64,000 nt of DNA from Botrytis cinerea B05.10 (taxonomy: Eukaryota > Ascomycota > Leotiomycetes > Helotiales > Sclerotiniaceae), in assembly GCF_000143535.2 (NCBI RefSeq), contig NC_037325.1:868001-932000 (forward strand), read 5' to 3'. Made by a program: the position numbers and the translations under genes. The notes beneath the pieces were generated by a model. That model worked only from the letters and a program-made list of their open reading frames with translations, was not told the origin of the DNA and did no database searches. Positions 48,165-61,100 of the stretch are shown here, piece by piece; positions within the stretch are counted from its first letter, which is position 1, and every line of letters starts with the position of its first letter.

Positions 48165-51100
48165 AACACACACAATAATTATGAACGAGGCCGTCGCACA
48201 ATGCGATTTGTTCGTGGGAGTGTCCGTCTGCGTCCGTGTACCTGCAGCAGCACAAACAGACAGAGCATCGTGTCGAATGAGACCGGATACACACACAGCA
48301 CCCTCGCAGGTACTATGTGTTGCTTCATGAACCATCCACCCCGTCGTCGCAAGTAGAACCACAAGACGGCATTCACGAGATGGCAGTGCGTGGTGGGTGG
48401 CGACTCATCGTGAAGAATCAATGTAAACAAAGAGGGAGGACTCTTTCCGCACGCCGCGTTGCTCCACTATCAGCAGCGTATCATCCATCCACCGACCAGG
48501 GACGATGTAAGAAGAATGATGCAACCAAGTCCTCCGTACATATCGGCACACCTACATATGCCTACATACATCTACATACATCTACATACATATCGTGATT
48601 TCATGCATGCGACGCGCTCATAGGTTGTTTTCGCCATCGTATATCTCACCTACATCCATCCTCCATGCATCCCACACACACATCGCCGTTGCTTGCATCA
48701 AGGCATGGTATCAGATAATTGTTATTATTCCGTAGGCAATATGTCAATAATCTCTCCCGCGTCTATTACCACATTCACATATACTCATTTGCACACACAC
48801 ACTCATATGCACACACACACACACATCCACATCCGAATACATTCATTCAAACAAACACATCAACAAACCTGCAAAACTCCAGAATTCCATGCCACAATGC
48901 CTCCAAACCCAAGGTCTCTCGTAATTTTCCGAAGCTACATCCATGAATAAACATGAAAATAGCTCCGTTTCCCACCATAATTCTACCCCTCATCCCAACT
49001 CAGCTGGTGATGACAGCCCTCCAGCGACTAGGAACTTCCCTGCCGTCAATTGCAGCATTCAACTGGTTACCGAGATCGATGTTTCGATAGCAACAACAAC
49101 AGCAACCACCAAAACAACAACAACAACAACCGACATCCATTCTCACCCTACCATTTGTCCATGCTACCCAGCTTTCAAAACGGCTTCCTTGCTCTCAGCG
49201 ACGGTTGGCTGTCTCGGTGCAGAAACTCAAAATATCGTCATCTTCATATTGTCATATTTACAAATCTATAGAGAACCACCTCAGCATTCCCAGCCTCCAG
49301 TGGCCATTCTTACAATTGGATATCCGCAAACGCTCCGAAAAGCCACGGTCATGTCTCCGGATAATATACAATGCGCGGTGGAGCTCGCCAGGTCAATGGT
49401 TATGTCTCCTGCATACGAGAACCACATATCCTAAAACCGCTCCCAGGCTATGGGGCACAACTTTCATTATCGGGAAATTGGCCGATCAGGTAATGTCGAT
49501 TGCATCGGGCTTGGAAACCTGCATCTCTCGTTCCTTTTCCGTCTTTTATTTTCCTCTGCAAGCTTTGGGGACATCTAGGGAGAAAACATGGTGCAAACGA
49601 TCATGCAACTCACCGCATACACCATCTGCAAGCTGGACCGATATTTCAGGCACAGCGTTGAGAATGCCTTTTCGCGGCGAGTTCTAGATTTTGGTGGCCA
49701 AATACAGAGTCGGAAACCTCCAAATCTCTTCTCGTCTACAATCAACGGGGCAGGATCACAAGTCCCGTCCGCACCTGAGTCTTCATCTATCGGGAACCAC
49801 GACCGCTGCTGGATTGCAAACCACACTCCTATTGATGTCGATCCAGACGCTCATGCATTTCTCACAACAATTATGTATATCGCCATGACACCTCGGGACT
49901 CAAAGCTCTACACCGTAGGACCTCGACAAGTCTAATCAGGAGAATTGACACAAGAATATTATGTATGAAACTTGCCCATCACACCTCAATTATATCTGCA
50001 ATGAACCAAAGGCGACCCGAGCATTCCGTGATATTAACAGTCTCCATGCTTTAGCCTCGGGTGACGACGGTGATCCGATCCTCCAACTGAAAATAGCTTT
50101 TGGCCCATACCCACCCAATATCGGTCTCGGTTCGTTTCATTAATTCAATAAACTCATTTCAGTTAAGTTCAACGTGTCTCTCTCTACTCGTAAGTCATGC
50201 GTATAAATCACATTGAGTGCCACGGATGTCCTTACCGTTAAGGTTTGGAAAGAAATGATGAATGACGATGGAAGAGAAGAGACGACAATTTCTGTACACG
50301 AATTTTCACATATGGGAAGGTTGAACGAATTTCCTGGAAATACGATACAGTTAACTTATCAGGGGTATCATCAGAGTTTTATGGTAAAGCACGGGAAGTC
50401 ACCTAGGATCGCAGGGAAGAAGTGATGGGTGATCTGTACCAAGATTCGTCTCCGCATTTCTTGGGCGTCTAAAGGCAAGAGCTAGCTGATTCCGGATTAG
50501 GTATTTGAGCAGATCACTCTATTTTCGTGTGGTCACATTTGCAAAGCAGGCATTAAATCCCGACGACTTCAGTTGTTTATGTTCTAATCACATCAAAACC
50601 CCATCGCTTCATCTTCTCATCACGACACTACTAGACGCGTATACCCCACTCTACTTGGACGAGACTTGTATCTCCCATCTTCTGAAGCAAATCTGCCTGG
50701 GCTGTCAAAGGTCGAGAACTTTTCAGCCCAGGGACTTGACAGCGAATAGTTTGAGACTCTGAGAAGCTGTGTTGTTTTACCCCCTGGTTGAGTGTGCTAT
50801 AATTTGATCTATGAGATTGATCTCAAAGACTGCTCGCAGAACACTCATCATTACCTGAGAAAATGCATCGATTTGTTCCCAGCCCCAGGAGAGAGTCCTA
50901 CGATACGAGATCAGTCGCCTTTCAAGTGAAAGTGTAGACGTGCCTTTTGATTATGATCTCCAAAGTTTCAGAAATTTAACTTTACAACTCCCGAAAGAAA
51001 TAGACTTTGGAACCTTCCTTATATTCTCAACGTGTCTTAAATGTCAGAAACTCTTGGAACGTCGAAAACTTGATGAACATGTGCTCCAAATCAAATGATC

Positions 51101-51511
51101 AAAGATTTTGCAACTGGCATATTTTGGAATCGAAGCTCTGATGAGAGCGCCAAGTCTTTCTCGTGTCAAAGTTGACATAGGAATGAAGAAATCTGCCTTT
51201 TTCAATCTCTATTTTTGTAAGGGATTTCCCAAGTCTATATTTTCCAGTCATTTAAGTGTTCCTCCAAGGCTGAGGCGCTACGCGCCATACGTTCGGATTC
51301 GTAGATTTCTTGATGAGGTTTGTAGGCGCCAACAGCCCGAATTACGGGGCGATCCGACATTCTTGCTTTCAAGATAATGTTGGCGACCTAGAACTCAGCC
51401 CTGTCGCTGCTCTCTTAAATACCATAAACCTGCTCCATATTTTAGCCATGCTCGAGACCTTTTTACCTTTCATCCTTCGGGCCGGGAATTCTATTTGGTC
51501 CCATCATAAAA

Positions 51512-52954
51512 ATGACAATCCGAACCACTCTGTTGATAACCTCACTATGGGCGATACAAGCATTTGGCCTTAACCAACTCCCAAGGAGAAGTAGGTTGTT
51601 CACAAACTACTTCTTTGTTCAAAACTGACATGACGCAGCCGCCTCTATCTCATATAATGAAACATCAACGAATTCCGGAGCAGCTACCACCATAGCATCT
51701 CCTGAAGCCAGTCTCGAGTGCTGCTATCTTTCGTCTTTTCAAGTAGGCCAAGTTCTATGGTATTCTGAAAGCATCAATATTACTGTAGCCGCTATCTCCA
51801 CCATTGTGTACCAATACGACAATACAGCCATTACTAGTATTCAGACCATTCCTACAAACTTTACAGCCCCATCGAAACCTATAACGCGATCATCCTTTAA
51901 TGATCTTCCTACAACCATAATCGGGACTGGTTTGGGGGTTTATGGAGCCGAGACAACCTTCATTCAAGGTACCGCTTTCACCGATCCTTATGGGACAGTC
52001 TATGAATCACCAACTCCTGTTTGGGTATATACAAATGTCATATATGCCACTGCATCACCGACATCAAAGCATGGTTCATACGCGTGCCCTCGTCCAAGTG
52101 ATATCAAAAGCTCATCCGGCGATGAAATTTCTCCTTATCCATCCGGGTTCTTTCTTGTCGATGAAGATACAGATTACAGTCAGAACTCACCAGGAATTTT
52201 TTCAACAACATTGCCAACACAGCTACGCGACTGGATGGTTAGTTATGCCGCATCAGACAAATCAAACACCATAACAAACCTTGAAAATTGTAAATTGGGT
52301 GCCGGTCGAGGTGTACCTACCGCCTTTGTCCCCTACAATGAAATCACAGTTACTTTTACTACCACATCAATTATAAATTCAAACTATGGTATTGTTGCAA
52401 GTTCAACCAGCGAGACGATTGAATCGTCACTATCCGCCGCATCATCTATAGTATCCTCCACCTCTTCAATCCACACTACGACCTCTTATTCCACTCGGTT
52501 GATCACGAAAACCACCATTGCTACACATACCAAAACAGCAATTTCGGTAGTAAACGCTGCCGTCATAAACACAATTACCTCGACGCCAGTCGAAACACCC
52601 TCTTCTGTTTCCAAGGTATCAGGCACTTCATCTACAACCTCCCTCTATCTAATGACGGGCGATGAAACAATGGTGCAAAACAAGACGGTGGCAGGAAGTG
52701 TGACTACATCTGCAATTAGTGGAGGAGGATTGGGAAAAATTGTGGTGGTTATGGACTGGGCCAGTACGAGTACTTCAGAGGGGGTCTTGGGAACGCAAAC
52801 TGGAACAACAACGATAAAAGCGTTGGCTGATAGTACCGTTGCGGGAGTGGTAGAGAGTTCGAAGACTTCTGAGGGGATCCTGGGGAGAAAGACTGGTATG
52901 ATGTGGTTGGGTAGTGCGATTTTGGTGGGTTTGGTTGGGGTTCTGGGTTTGTAA
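51512..52954 (+). CDS. Ser/Thr-rich GPI-type cell-surface protein, 464 aa
   Basis: Two exons (51512-51590 and 51639-52954) give 464 residues. The first exon, coded from ATG 51512, supplies a secretion signal (MTIRTTLLITSLWAIQAFG, about 20 residues); the larger second exon on its own lacks a proper start. The protein has two adjacent Cys early (LECCYLSS), a region with several N-x-S/T sites, then a long Ser/Thr-rich stretch (residues about 250-340) typical of heavily O-glycosylated fungal wall proteins. The last 18 residues (MMWLGSAILVGLVGVLGL) are hydrophobic with no following basic residues, as in a GPI-attachment signal. I do not recognise a named family. It is intact as far as seen. Confidence 0.8.
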
Positions 52955-53441
52955 ATGAGATGGGATTGGACTGGGTTAGGAAGTTTCTATTGGAGGGGTT
53001 TGTGGAGGAGATTCTGTATATATATTATTTGTATTTAGATATGTATTTAAAGACTAGAAGTTATATATCATGTATCATGAAGTCCGTTTTGCATAAGATC
53101 CAGTTTGGGCATTATGTGTTATGATATCCTTGGCGTATGAGGTGGGTCAAAAAATTATGATCTGCATCGTCATCATAAGGGTTCTTCCTACCAGATTGAA
53201 AAGGGGGAAATGAAATATGCAGATATACTTGAAATAATATTGCTCCTCATTAATTCATAAGCCCCTCCACGATCATCATACTTTGTATATTTCACTGTCA
53301 CTTGACTCACTCCTGATAACGATATCCAACTTTGCTGACTAAGAATTAAACTCCCGAATCTAAGTTGCAGGCGCGTTTCACCACATCGCGTCGGCTACTA
53401 TCTCTCGGACTTCTGCATGCGATAGCTTTTGTTAAGGTGAT
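52955..53441. other. Intergenic region
   Basis: About 490 bp between two plus-strand genes; AT-rich with presumed 3' UTR and promoter. No coding frame or repeat was seen. Confidence 0.55.
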
Positions 53442-56400
53442 ATGAATGATGCCTCCTCCAAAGTCATGGATTTTGTAAGTTTGTGCGGTTTCTTTTGGGT
53501 GTGAGGGCGTATGTTGTGTATGGGATAGGAAACTGTATCTTGATCTGTGCAGAGAGCTCGATCTCAGGATGAGGGTGCAGTTACTGACATTTGCTTTCGA
53601 TACTTAGTGGCAACGCTTGATAGCGGGCACAGCGCTCGCGCCAGCTGGCAGCAAGGTCACGTCGAATAATCCGGAAAAAAGATTGGCGAGGTTCAAGAGG
53701 GAATATAATCGTCTGTTGGTAAGAGTGCTCTCTGGTGTGAATGTGGGGACGGTGAGAAGAGGGCTGATCGGCTTTTGTGGCTAGCAATTATGGCGCAATG
53801 CGACGGATCTCTCGAGAGATTACGAGGCTGCTGAACAAATACGCATCTGTCTTTCTGAAATTACTCGAGTGCTCAGCGATGAGTCTCGTCGCCCTTTGCC
53901 TCATCCTTGCATAGCTTTTGCGGCGGAAAAACAAATCTATATCTCGATTGGGAAGATAGCCACGACGTCGTATAGTGAGGGGATTATCAGAGAGGCGGTC
54001 TCTCTCTTTGCTGCGTTACTTGATAGCGAGGAGGAGAATTTTGTCGAGAATGATGTTTTTGCTAAAAGTCTTATGAATCTGCTGATTCGGATTACTGGGT
54101 CGAATAACATTAATTTGGGTTCGGAATTGGCGGTCGAAGTGGTGGAGCTGTCATTCAATATCACGACTAAGATTCGACTTGACCCGGAAATCTTGCCGGT
54201 TTGGTTCACCTCGCAACGAAGGGATGAGGATGTTGCAAAGGGATATACCGCAGATCCGCATGAGAAGTTTGCGGGAAAGACACACAAGGAGGATTTTCAA
54301 CTGTTCTATCTGTTGATTGATTACATACATGAGGAAGGGAGATGTGGAGATTTTGCGAGGACAGGTCTTCTTTATATTATTGAAGCAGCTTCGAATGATG
54401 TGGCACTGGAGCAATGGATAGTGGAGAGTGATTTGGCTACTCTCATGGCTACGGGACTTGGTGCACTTTACAGTCAGCTCAGTCGAAAACTGGTTATTGA
54501 TCATCCTCCGGATGCATTACCTCCTGTGCTAGCTCTTTCGGATTATCGACATCCGCTTACTACGCATGAGATTGTAAGCTCAGTCGACGAGGATTATCAA
54601 TCGCATATGGAAACTTTCCTTTCCCATTTGGTCTTCTGGCAGGATGTTCTGAATCATTGCAAATCCATGGAGGTTAAACAAACACTTCTGGAGCACTTTC
54701 AGGTCATTTTTCTACAACAACTACTGTATGGGCTCTTTGTCGTTTCTTGGCTACTAAACTAATGTTTATAATAGATATCCATCATTACTCGAATCTTCAG
54801 ATGTCGATGGAGGATCGTCGGTGGCAGTATTGACATATTTACGACGAATTCTAGAATCTTTAGATCATCCTGATATGATTCATCTTATACTTCATTACCT
54901 TCTCGCTTTACCCGATACCACGCCAGCTCCTTCAGGCTCGAAAGCTTCCGTGAGCGCAGCGAGGAAAAGAAAGTCTTTGGATCTTGCAACTCTAGTTGCT
55001 TTGCAGGTAGAAGGAGGTGCCCCTGCATTATACAATCTGGTGGATCTTATCTTGGGCAGTTTACGATCAGAAAGCTCACAGACTGTAACTGTTACCTTGC
55101 AGCTTTTATCTGTTATTTTAAAACGACATCATCGATACGCTGTGACCACACTACTTCGAACGGGTCATGTATTGAGTGACGGACCACAACGTTCCATTGC
55201 AGCTCACGAAAGAGAAATTGAGTATTTACTCACAATGGCTGAAGAACTTGGCGGTGAAGATAACTTTGATGATGTTTATGAAAATCACGTCAAAGATAGT
55301 ATGAATATCTTGGAAAGTCACCCTTGTTCTATTGCACTTGTTGCGCCTAAGTCAGCTAGTGGAACTTCTAAATTTCCAGGTTCTCAGGCGACAATTCCTG
55401 GTGCGCCGAGAGATATTCGTCCTCACACTTTGAGACCTGAAGATCCGGTTCTTACGACTTTACTCGATATTTTATCGACATTTTTCATGAACTCTGTCGA
55501 AACCAATCTTTCTCTGACAGCCGCAATTATAGATTTGGCAACATGTGGCTACATGAGTGTTGATGGATGGCTTCTACCTGACCCTTCAAAATATGTATAT
55601 GAAGAGTCTGAAGAAGGTAGAACTGATGAAATTATGGATGATCTTCTTCTCGCTAATATAGGAGATCCGGATGAGATTCTAGAAAAAGCACAAATTCGTG
55701 CTTTGAAACTAACACAACGTCGTCTCAAATGGTCGGAAACACCAAAACCAGAATTACTTAGTAGACTTGATATGTTGGTCGATCAAGTTAATAGTTATCG
55801 AGCCGAAATTCCTCGATTTGAGGACATACTTCAACAACGTCGTGATGCGTTCCAACAAGCAGCATCGATGACCACTCCAGTCCGTCATCGACCTAGAAGT
55901 TACCGTGAATCATCTGCCCACGCAGAATCGCCCCCTCGTCAATCCGCTCTCGATAAAGTAGCCCAGCGTATTTTCTCCGGCGACTTCAACAACCCTTCTA
56001 GATCGGGATCTCCACAAACTCGTGGACGTCCAGCAAATCCAAATCGTGAACAGAGAAGTACAAGTGGGAGTCATGGGTTCTCTACTCCTACAAATCGTAC
56101 GTTGAATCCACCACCTCAATTTTTGTCGGGTGCGGAATCGCCTAGTAGAGGGAGTTCACAAACGAGAAGTCAGGAGGAGGAGAGGAGGGAGAGAACTGTT
56201 GTACCTAGTCAGGCGGCAGCATTTGCGGCTATTGATCAGGGGATTTTGAATAGAATGGTGGGGATTCCGGAGAGGGTTAAGAGGAATGAGGTGGTTGCGA
56301 TACCGTTTCCGGATCTTAAGGTTGTTAAGAAGAGGACTGGGGAGAGTGGGGATGGAGGGAAGAGAGAAGTGGGAGTGGAAGCGCAAGTGGAAGTGAAAGC

Positions 56401-56707
56401 CGAAGCCGAAGCCGAAGCTTCGGAAACGAGGGATGGAGCGGTGGAAAGTAAAACGTTGGTGGAGAATTTTGAGATGGATAGTGGTGAGGCGGAGGGAAGT
56501 GGTGGTGCGGAGGGGAAGGGGGGGAAGGAGGGGAAGAGGGAGGAAGAGACGGAGGCAGTGATGAATACAGAAGAAGATGAAGAAGATAAACAGGTAAGCG
56601 TAAGTCATATTTTGACGAATGTTATCGTGTTGCAGGAATTTTTGTTGGAGTTGGCGGCGCTGGTGCAGGTTAGAGCAGGACTTTTTGGGGAGGTCAAGTT
56701 TGTTTAG
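53442..56707 (+). CDS. RAI16-like protein (FHIP, dynein-Hook adaptor component)
   Basis: The FTS-Hook-FHIP complex links early endosomes to dynein in filamentous fungi and animals. Exons: 53442-53474, 53608-53718, 53785-54725, 54775-56593 and, if the short 42-nt intron 56594-56635 is real, 56636-56707. This gives about 991 residues (1005 if it is retained, since 42 is a multiple of three). The start MNDASSKVMDFWQRLIAG carries the family's FWQRL...AP motif; a second in-frame ATG is at 53466. The RAI16-like domain includes YEAAEQIRICLSEI, FVENDVFAKSLMNLLIRI, FQLFYLLIDYIHEEGRCGDF and the central LSHLVFWQDVLNHC. The C-terminal part is disordered with VEAQVEVKAEAEAEA-type low complexity, and ends EFLLELAALVQVRAGLFGEV, which is a conserved closing helix. 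Confidence 0.87.
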
Positions 56708-57392
56708 ATCTTTTTGGTTGGTAAGTTGTGTGGGCTGTTTGATGGGTTGTTTGGTTTGATGGGATGTGTGGATGATGGGGTGTGTGAAGGAGATTGAAGA
56801 AGATAGATGGAGTGAGTAAGTAGGAGGAGCATGGAGAGAGAGATTGATAGAGATTATTAGTTAGTTAGTGTATGTCTATGATACCTTTTCTCATTCATGC
56901 ATTGTAGAGTATTGATAGTGATAGTGATAGTGATAGTGATAGTGATATTGGTAGCGATTCACTCGGCTTGCTTACTTTCTTGCTTGCTTGCTAGGTTGCT
57001 GTGATTGGGTTTATATATATATTAGTATTGTGTAGTGTGTAGTGTGTAGTGTGTAGTGTGTAGTGTGTAGTGTGTGGTGTTGAGTGTTGTGTGGCGTTGA
57101 ATGAAATGGGATTTTTGTGATATATATGGGTATATAGGTATGTAGGTATGTAGATTGAGAGATTGAGAGATTGAGAGATTGAGAGATTGAGAGATTGAGA
57201 ATAAGTGAGTTGTAGAGTATAAGATTTTGAATCTTGGATTTTGGATTTGGGATTTTGGGAATGAGAGGGTTATATGCGGACGTTTGAGATACTCGAGATA
57301 CTTGGGATACTTGGGATACTCGAGGGAATTCGAAGAATTCGAAAAAGAGAACTCGGATACTGTATGGTATGGTATAAATATACTCAAGTATA
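56708..57392. repeat. Region of simple tandem repeats
   Basis: Downstream of the FHIP gene several simple repeats follow one another: GATAGT (56912-56945), TGTAGTG (about 57030-57082), GATTGAGA (about 57145-57200) and a GATACTTGG/GATACTCGAG cluster (57281-57325). No coding frame is convincing; two minus-strand frames of about 120-139 codons here are low-complexity translations of these repeats. Confidence 0.8.
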
Positions 57393-57821
57393 ACGTGATT
57401 TATCAGTATACGGGTTATTTGAAAATACATCAGAATTAGGCCCTTTTCAATATTCTTATTTTAATAACTAATCAATATTTTGAAAAAAGAAAAGAATTTT
57501 CAATAACAATAAGAAATTAGCTTCTTATAAATTTAGTTTTTTTTATAAATATTTCTATTGTATTCTAAAAAAAAAAAAAGTAGAAATTGTTACGATTTTC
57601 ATTACAAAAAAGTTATTTTTATAATAACTATTATAATAATTTGATTTTTTAATAAATAATGAGATTTTTATAATATTTATATAATTAAATTTCAATATTC
57701 TCAGATTTTTTTTAAATTATATTATTAAATAAAGAAAGTACACAATTACACACAAACGAATTTTGTATATAAAATGAGGTGACTTATTTACTGATATGAT
57801 CCGCACACTGATAAATCACGT
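57393..57821. mobile_element. 429-bp TA-flanked MITE with 21-bp terminal inverted repeats
   Basis: The left end ACGTGATTTATCAGTATACG (57393) and the right end, read from 57821 inwards (ACGTGATTTATCAGTGTGCG), are inverted repeats with two mismatches over 21 bp. A TA dinucleotide flanks both sides (57391-57392, 57822-57823), the target choice of Tc1/mariner-type (including fungal Fot/pogo) elements. The interior is very AT-rich and codes for nothing, so it is probably a non-autonomous or decayed copy. Composition this extreme also fits C-to-T hypermutation. Confidence 0.72.
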
Positions 57822-57902
57822 TATTCTTTTCCTCCTGCAGAAGAGGAAGATGAAGAAGAAGAAGAAGAAGATGATGATGATAGTATAAAGGTGTTTGATT
57901 TT

Positions 57903-57907
57903 ATATG
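57903..57907. repeat. Left target-site duplication ATATG
   Basis: ATATG immediately precedes the left LTR; the same five bases follow the right LTR at 62910-62914. A 5-bp duplication is what Ty1/copia integration leaves. Confidence 0.95.
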
Positions 57908-58070
57908 TGTTGGTATCACCATGGGGATGGTGAAGTCAATATAGTACTATGGTTCACACTGTTGTAATATTGCTTAGGGTTCTAAAAGCTAGGACTACGA
58001 AACGTATTGCTGTAGTGCCGAAAGGCGCTAGCGCAAGCGCTAGCACGGTCACATGATCCCTATCCCGACA
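57908..58070 (-). repeat. 163-bp LTR (3' LTR in element orientation)
   Basis: A TG...CA-bounded repeat, identical base for base with 62747-62909. It contains a short inverted repeat (GCTAGCGC-AA-GCGCTAGC). The element is read on the minus strand, so this is its downstream LTR. Confidence 0.96.
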
Positions 58071-58177
58071 CTGGCAACTCTCTAAAGTCGCTGGTAACGT
58101 GTCCTTCTAGCTAATTCCTTAAATTCCTTTGTGTAACCACCTTCCTTCCTAGTCTTACACTCCCCCTGCCACGCCTT

Positions 58178-61100
58178 CTAGTCTCTGTCAACCCACTCTG
58201 TGACCTTGATCGTGATGGTGTTGTTGTCGACCAGGTCCTTGAGTGCTTGACACGGCTTTGACTTAGTCATCGCGTCTGCAGGGTTAGATTCTCCATCAAT
58301 CCACTTGATCTCCTTTCGTCTTGATTCAACGAAAATTGTAGATGTTGGGGGTACGGCAGATGCTGCATAGCATTCAGTGTATTCGATGTCATCAATTTCA
58401 TCTTCGTCCGGAAGGTAGAGTGCTAAACTCGGTGGTGTTTTGTGTTCTTCGCTCTCACTGGAGAAGAATGTTTGTGCATTCGCATGGGCTCGTAGTAATC
58501 GTATTGGTGGAATTCTGACCTGTAAAAGACTGCGACCCTGTGGGCCATTAGTTTCATTTGAAGGGGGTTCTTCAGTGCTATGAGGAGGCTGTATAACTTC
58601 GCGAACTTCTTGCGAAGTTACATCATCAGGGTTTTCTTGTAAAATAGTCCCTCCATCCTCTTGTTGTACAGGTTCGATATGTTCAGGTTCTCCCTGGGGT
58701 CGATCCTGCTCTTCTTCGACATGAGGCTTAACCTGAGTGGTACGAAACTCTGTTGGTCCACTTGACAGCTTCACAGTACATATCTGATCCCTAATGCCTA
58801 GTAAATGGTGTGGTCCCGTCCAACCCTTATGTTCTCTCCATACCCAGACCTTCGAGTTGATAGGTAGGTCGTACAGAGCCATTGTGGATGGTCCATTGCG
58901 TTGGCTTAGAGCATCTGAAACTTGTCGTGTAGCCCGTAGTTTATTGATCTCGTTCATCGCCTTTCTGATCGCAGATTGTCGTTGCAGAACTGTGGGTGCT
59001 GGTGGGTCAAGATCGGCCATTCGAGGATATGCTCCAAAAACTAGGAGTGTTGGAACCAATCCATCTGGTCCTGCAGTGTCGTTTACTGCCTTCACAGCCA
59101 TTTGTAGCATCATCTCCTTCGTTGTTGAACTCTCCAGCTCGCTAGCGATAATGGCATACGCACGCTTGATGACTGCATGGTATCGTTCGACTGCACCGAT
59201 TGACCAATGGGCTTCGATTGGGACACTTTTTGTCTTCGTCGACATGGTCGCCGCATACTGGATAAACTCCTTGCTGACGAAATTCTTTCCAGCATCATGT
59301 ATAATGTAATCCGGTGGACCGGTGTAGGTGTCCATCCAGCACTTCCTAAGTGTATCAAATGTGTGCTTCGCACTGATGTTCGTTAACCACTGTGCTGCTT
59401 GAAATCGTGTACCTTCGTCGATAACGTGTAGAATCGGACTAGTGTCGATGTACATCACATCCACTATGATGGAATGGTTGAAATCGACATCATCCTTTAG
59501 ACTGAACTTGAATCGACCGGGTGATTTACCGTGTTTCTGGCAGTATTGGCAGAACTTGGTAAGTTTGTCGATCTCTTGTTGCGAGACATCGCTATGGCCG
59601 GCTCGTTGCAGCACTCGTAAGAGTCTGTGGGCTGATGGATGACCAAAGCGACGGTGCAGACGACGTAATTCTATATCAGTAAGATAGCACTCATTATCAT
59701 CAATGGTTTGTTGCACGAATTGTTGCACATTTATGCGCCACAGAAGCACTGCATGCTTGTTTCGGCGAACGCATGGGAAGCTCCTCCCTGTCTTGTTCAC
59801 CACTACTGCATCGATGATATTGTTGTAGTATATGCCGAGTTTGTCCATATCTTTGAGTGATAATAAGAATGGTGTCTCCGCATTCATTACATGGAATTCG
59901 ACAGTTCCCGGTGGTAAATCGAGATGGAATGAGCCTATTGATTCAGCTCTGCCGATTCCGAACACCACATTGGCGACTCCCGCTCTGCTTTCGTCCAGTG
60001 ATACATTTTCAACGGTCGTCTTATATGCCATGTATTGCTCATAGCCAACCGTAGACCATTCTGCAGCGGCTGTGTCGACAATGATGCCTTGGAATTCCCT
60101 TGCGTCGTACCTGCTGATGTAGGTCGTTCTCTCTTTACGAACTCGACGTGTCAAAGCATGCTCAAAGATCTTGTTGTTTAGGTTCATCATAGTCTCTCTG
60201 CCATTTATAGGTCCAGTATGGGTGATGAAACTTGAGTGTGGTTCTTGTGCAGGTGATTCTTGTAGTTCGAATTGCGCAAAGTAGGCTGCTACTTCGCTGT
60301 CGGTATCCGGATCGGTGTCTTCGTCGTCGTCTTGGTTAGGTCCTTCGTATTCGATAAGGAATTGCTCAAAGCTCTTGTCAAAGTTGTTTCTATCCTTGAA
60401 CTGCTCCTTGTACTTGCTTCTTGATTCGTCGCGCTCCTCCTTGCTGTGCCGAGTCGACCAACAGTCCTCCTTTCTGCAGACGAAACACTTCTTCTTCGTT
60501 CGTGGTTTGAATGGGCGACGATCGTTGTGCCCGAAACCTCTCTGATTGTATCCGCCTCGACCGCGTTGATATTTACGATCGGTGTAGAATGTCGTAGTTT
60601 CGTTTGCATGAGATTGCTCCCATGTCATTATAGCTGATCGTAGCTCTTCAAGAAGACTTGGTATATTTTTCGCAGGGCGAAAGCAAGCAATGGAACATGC
60701 TGATACTGGTGCACACGCGTTGACGATCTTCTGGTGCAATAACTCATCAGTTCTCATCGTCGGGCTGAGTCCCTTGTGCAGATGACGAAGTTTCATCACC
60801 ATCGACTGTAGACAGTGACTCATCGACTTGCCAGCATTATCTGGTTCTGCCATAACGCTCTTGAGTGTAATGCCCTCCCATCGCCGCATAAGATTGCGTT
60901 TGTGCTCTGGGCCTTCGAATGTAGTCTCCATCATTCGGCAGATCTCTTCTATCGTATCAGGTATATTACCTAAATTCGTATGGTAGAAGTCGAGTGCGAC
61001 TTCGACGAGCATCGTAGGGAATGCTTTCGGCAGTAGGTATTCAGGCAAGTCGATTCGTTGGCAGTTATTGATGAATATCGAGTACTTGTGAGTGAAATTG

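Larger units (their letters stand above)
46692..51511. other. Long repeat-rich region without a convincing gene
   Basis: About 4.8 kb between bud4 (-) and the surface-protein gene (+). It holds an 11-bp GTCTCCTCCCA array (47710-47753), a GGAGCA array (48136-48164), TACATACATC repeats (near 48555-48595), a CA-rich run (48800-48832) and a CAACAA stretch near 49090-49130. Frames of 60-163 codons (48943-49434, 49588-49935, 50213-50425, 50505-50762, 51108-51377) look partly protein-like but overlap, lack joining introns I could verify and have no recognised domain. A decayed gene is possible between 49.5 and 51.4 kb. Confidence 0.5.

Noticed and set aside
48001..48430. Overlapping Cys/Ala-rich frames on both strands
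   Set aside because: They come from the GGAGCA repeat and neighbouring low-complexity sequence.
57011..57430. 139- and 121-codon minus-strand frames
   Set aside because: They translate simple repeats (TGTAGTG, GATTGAGA) and have no protein character.
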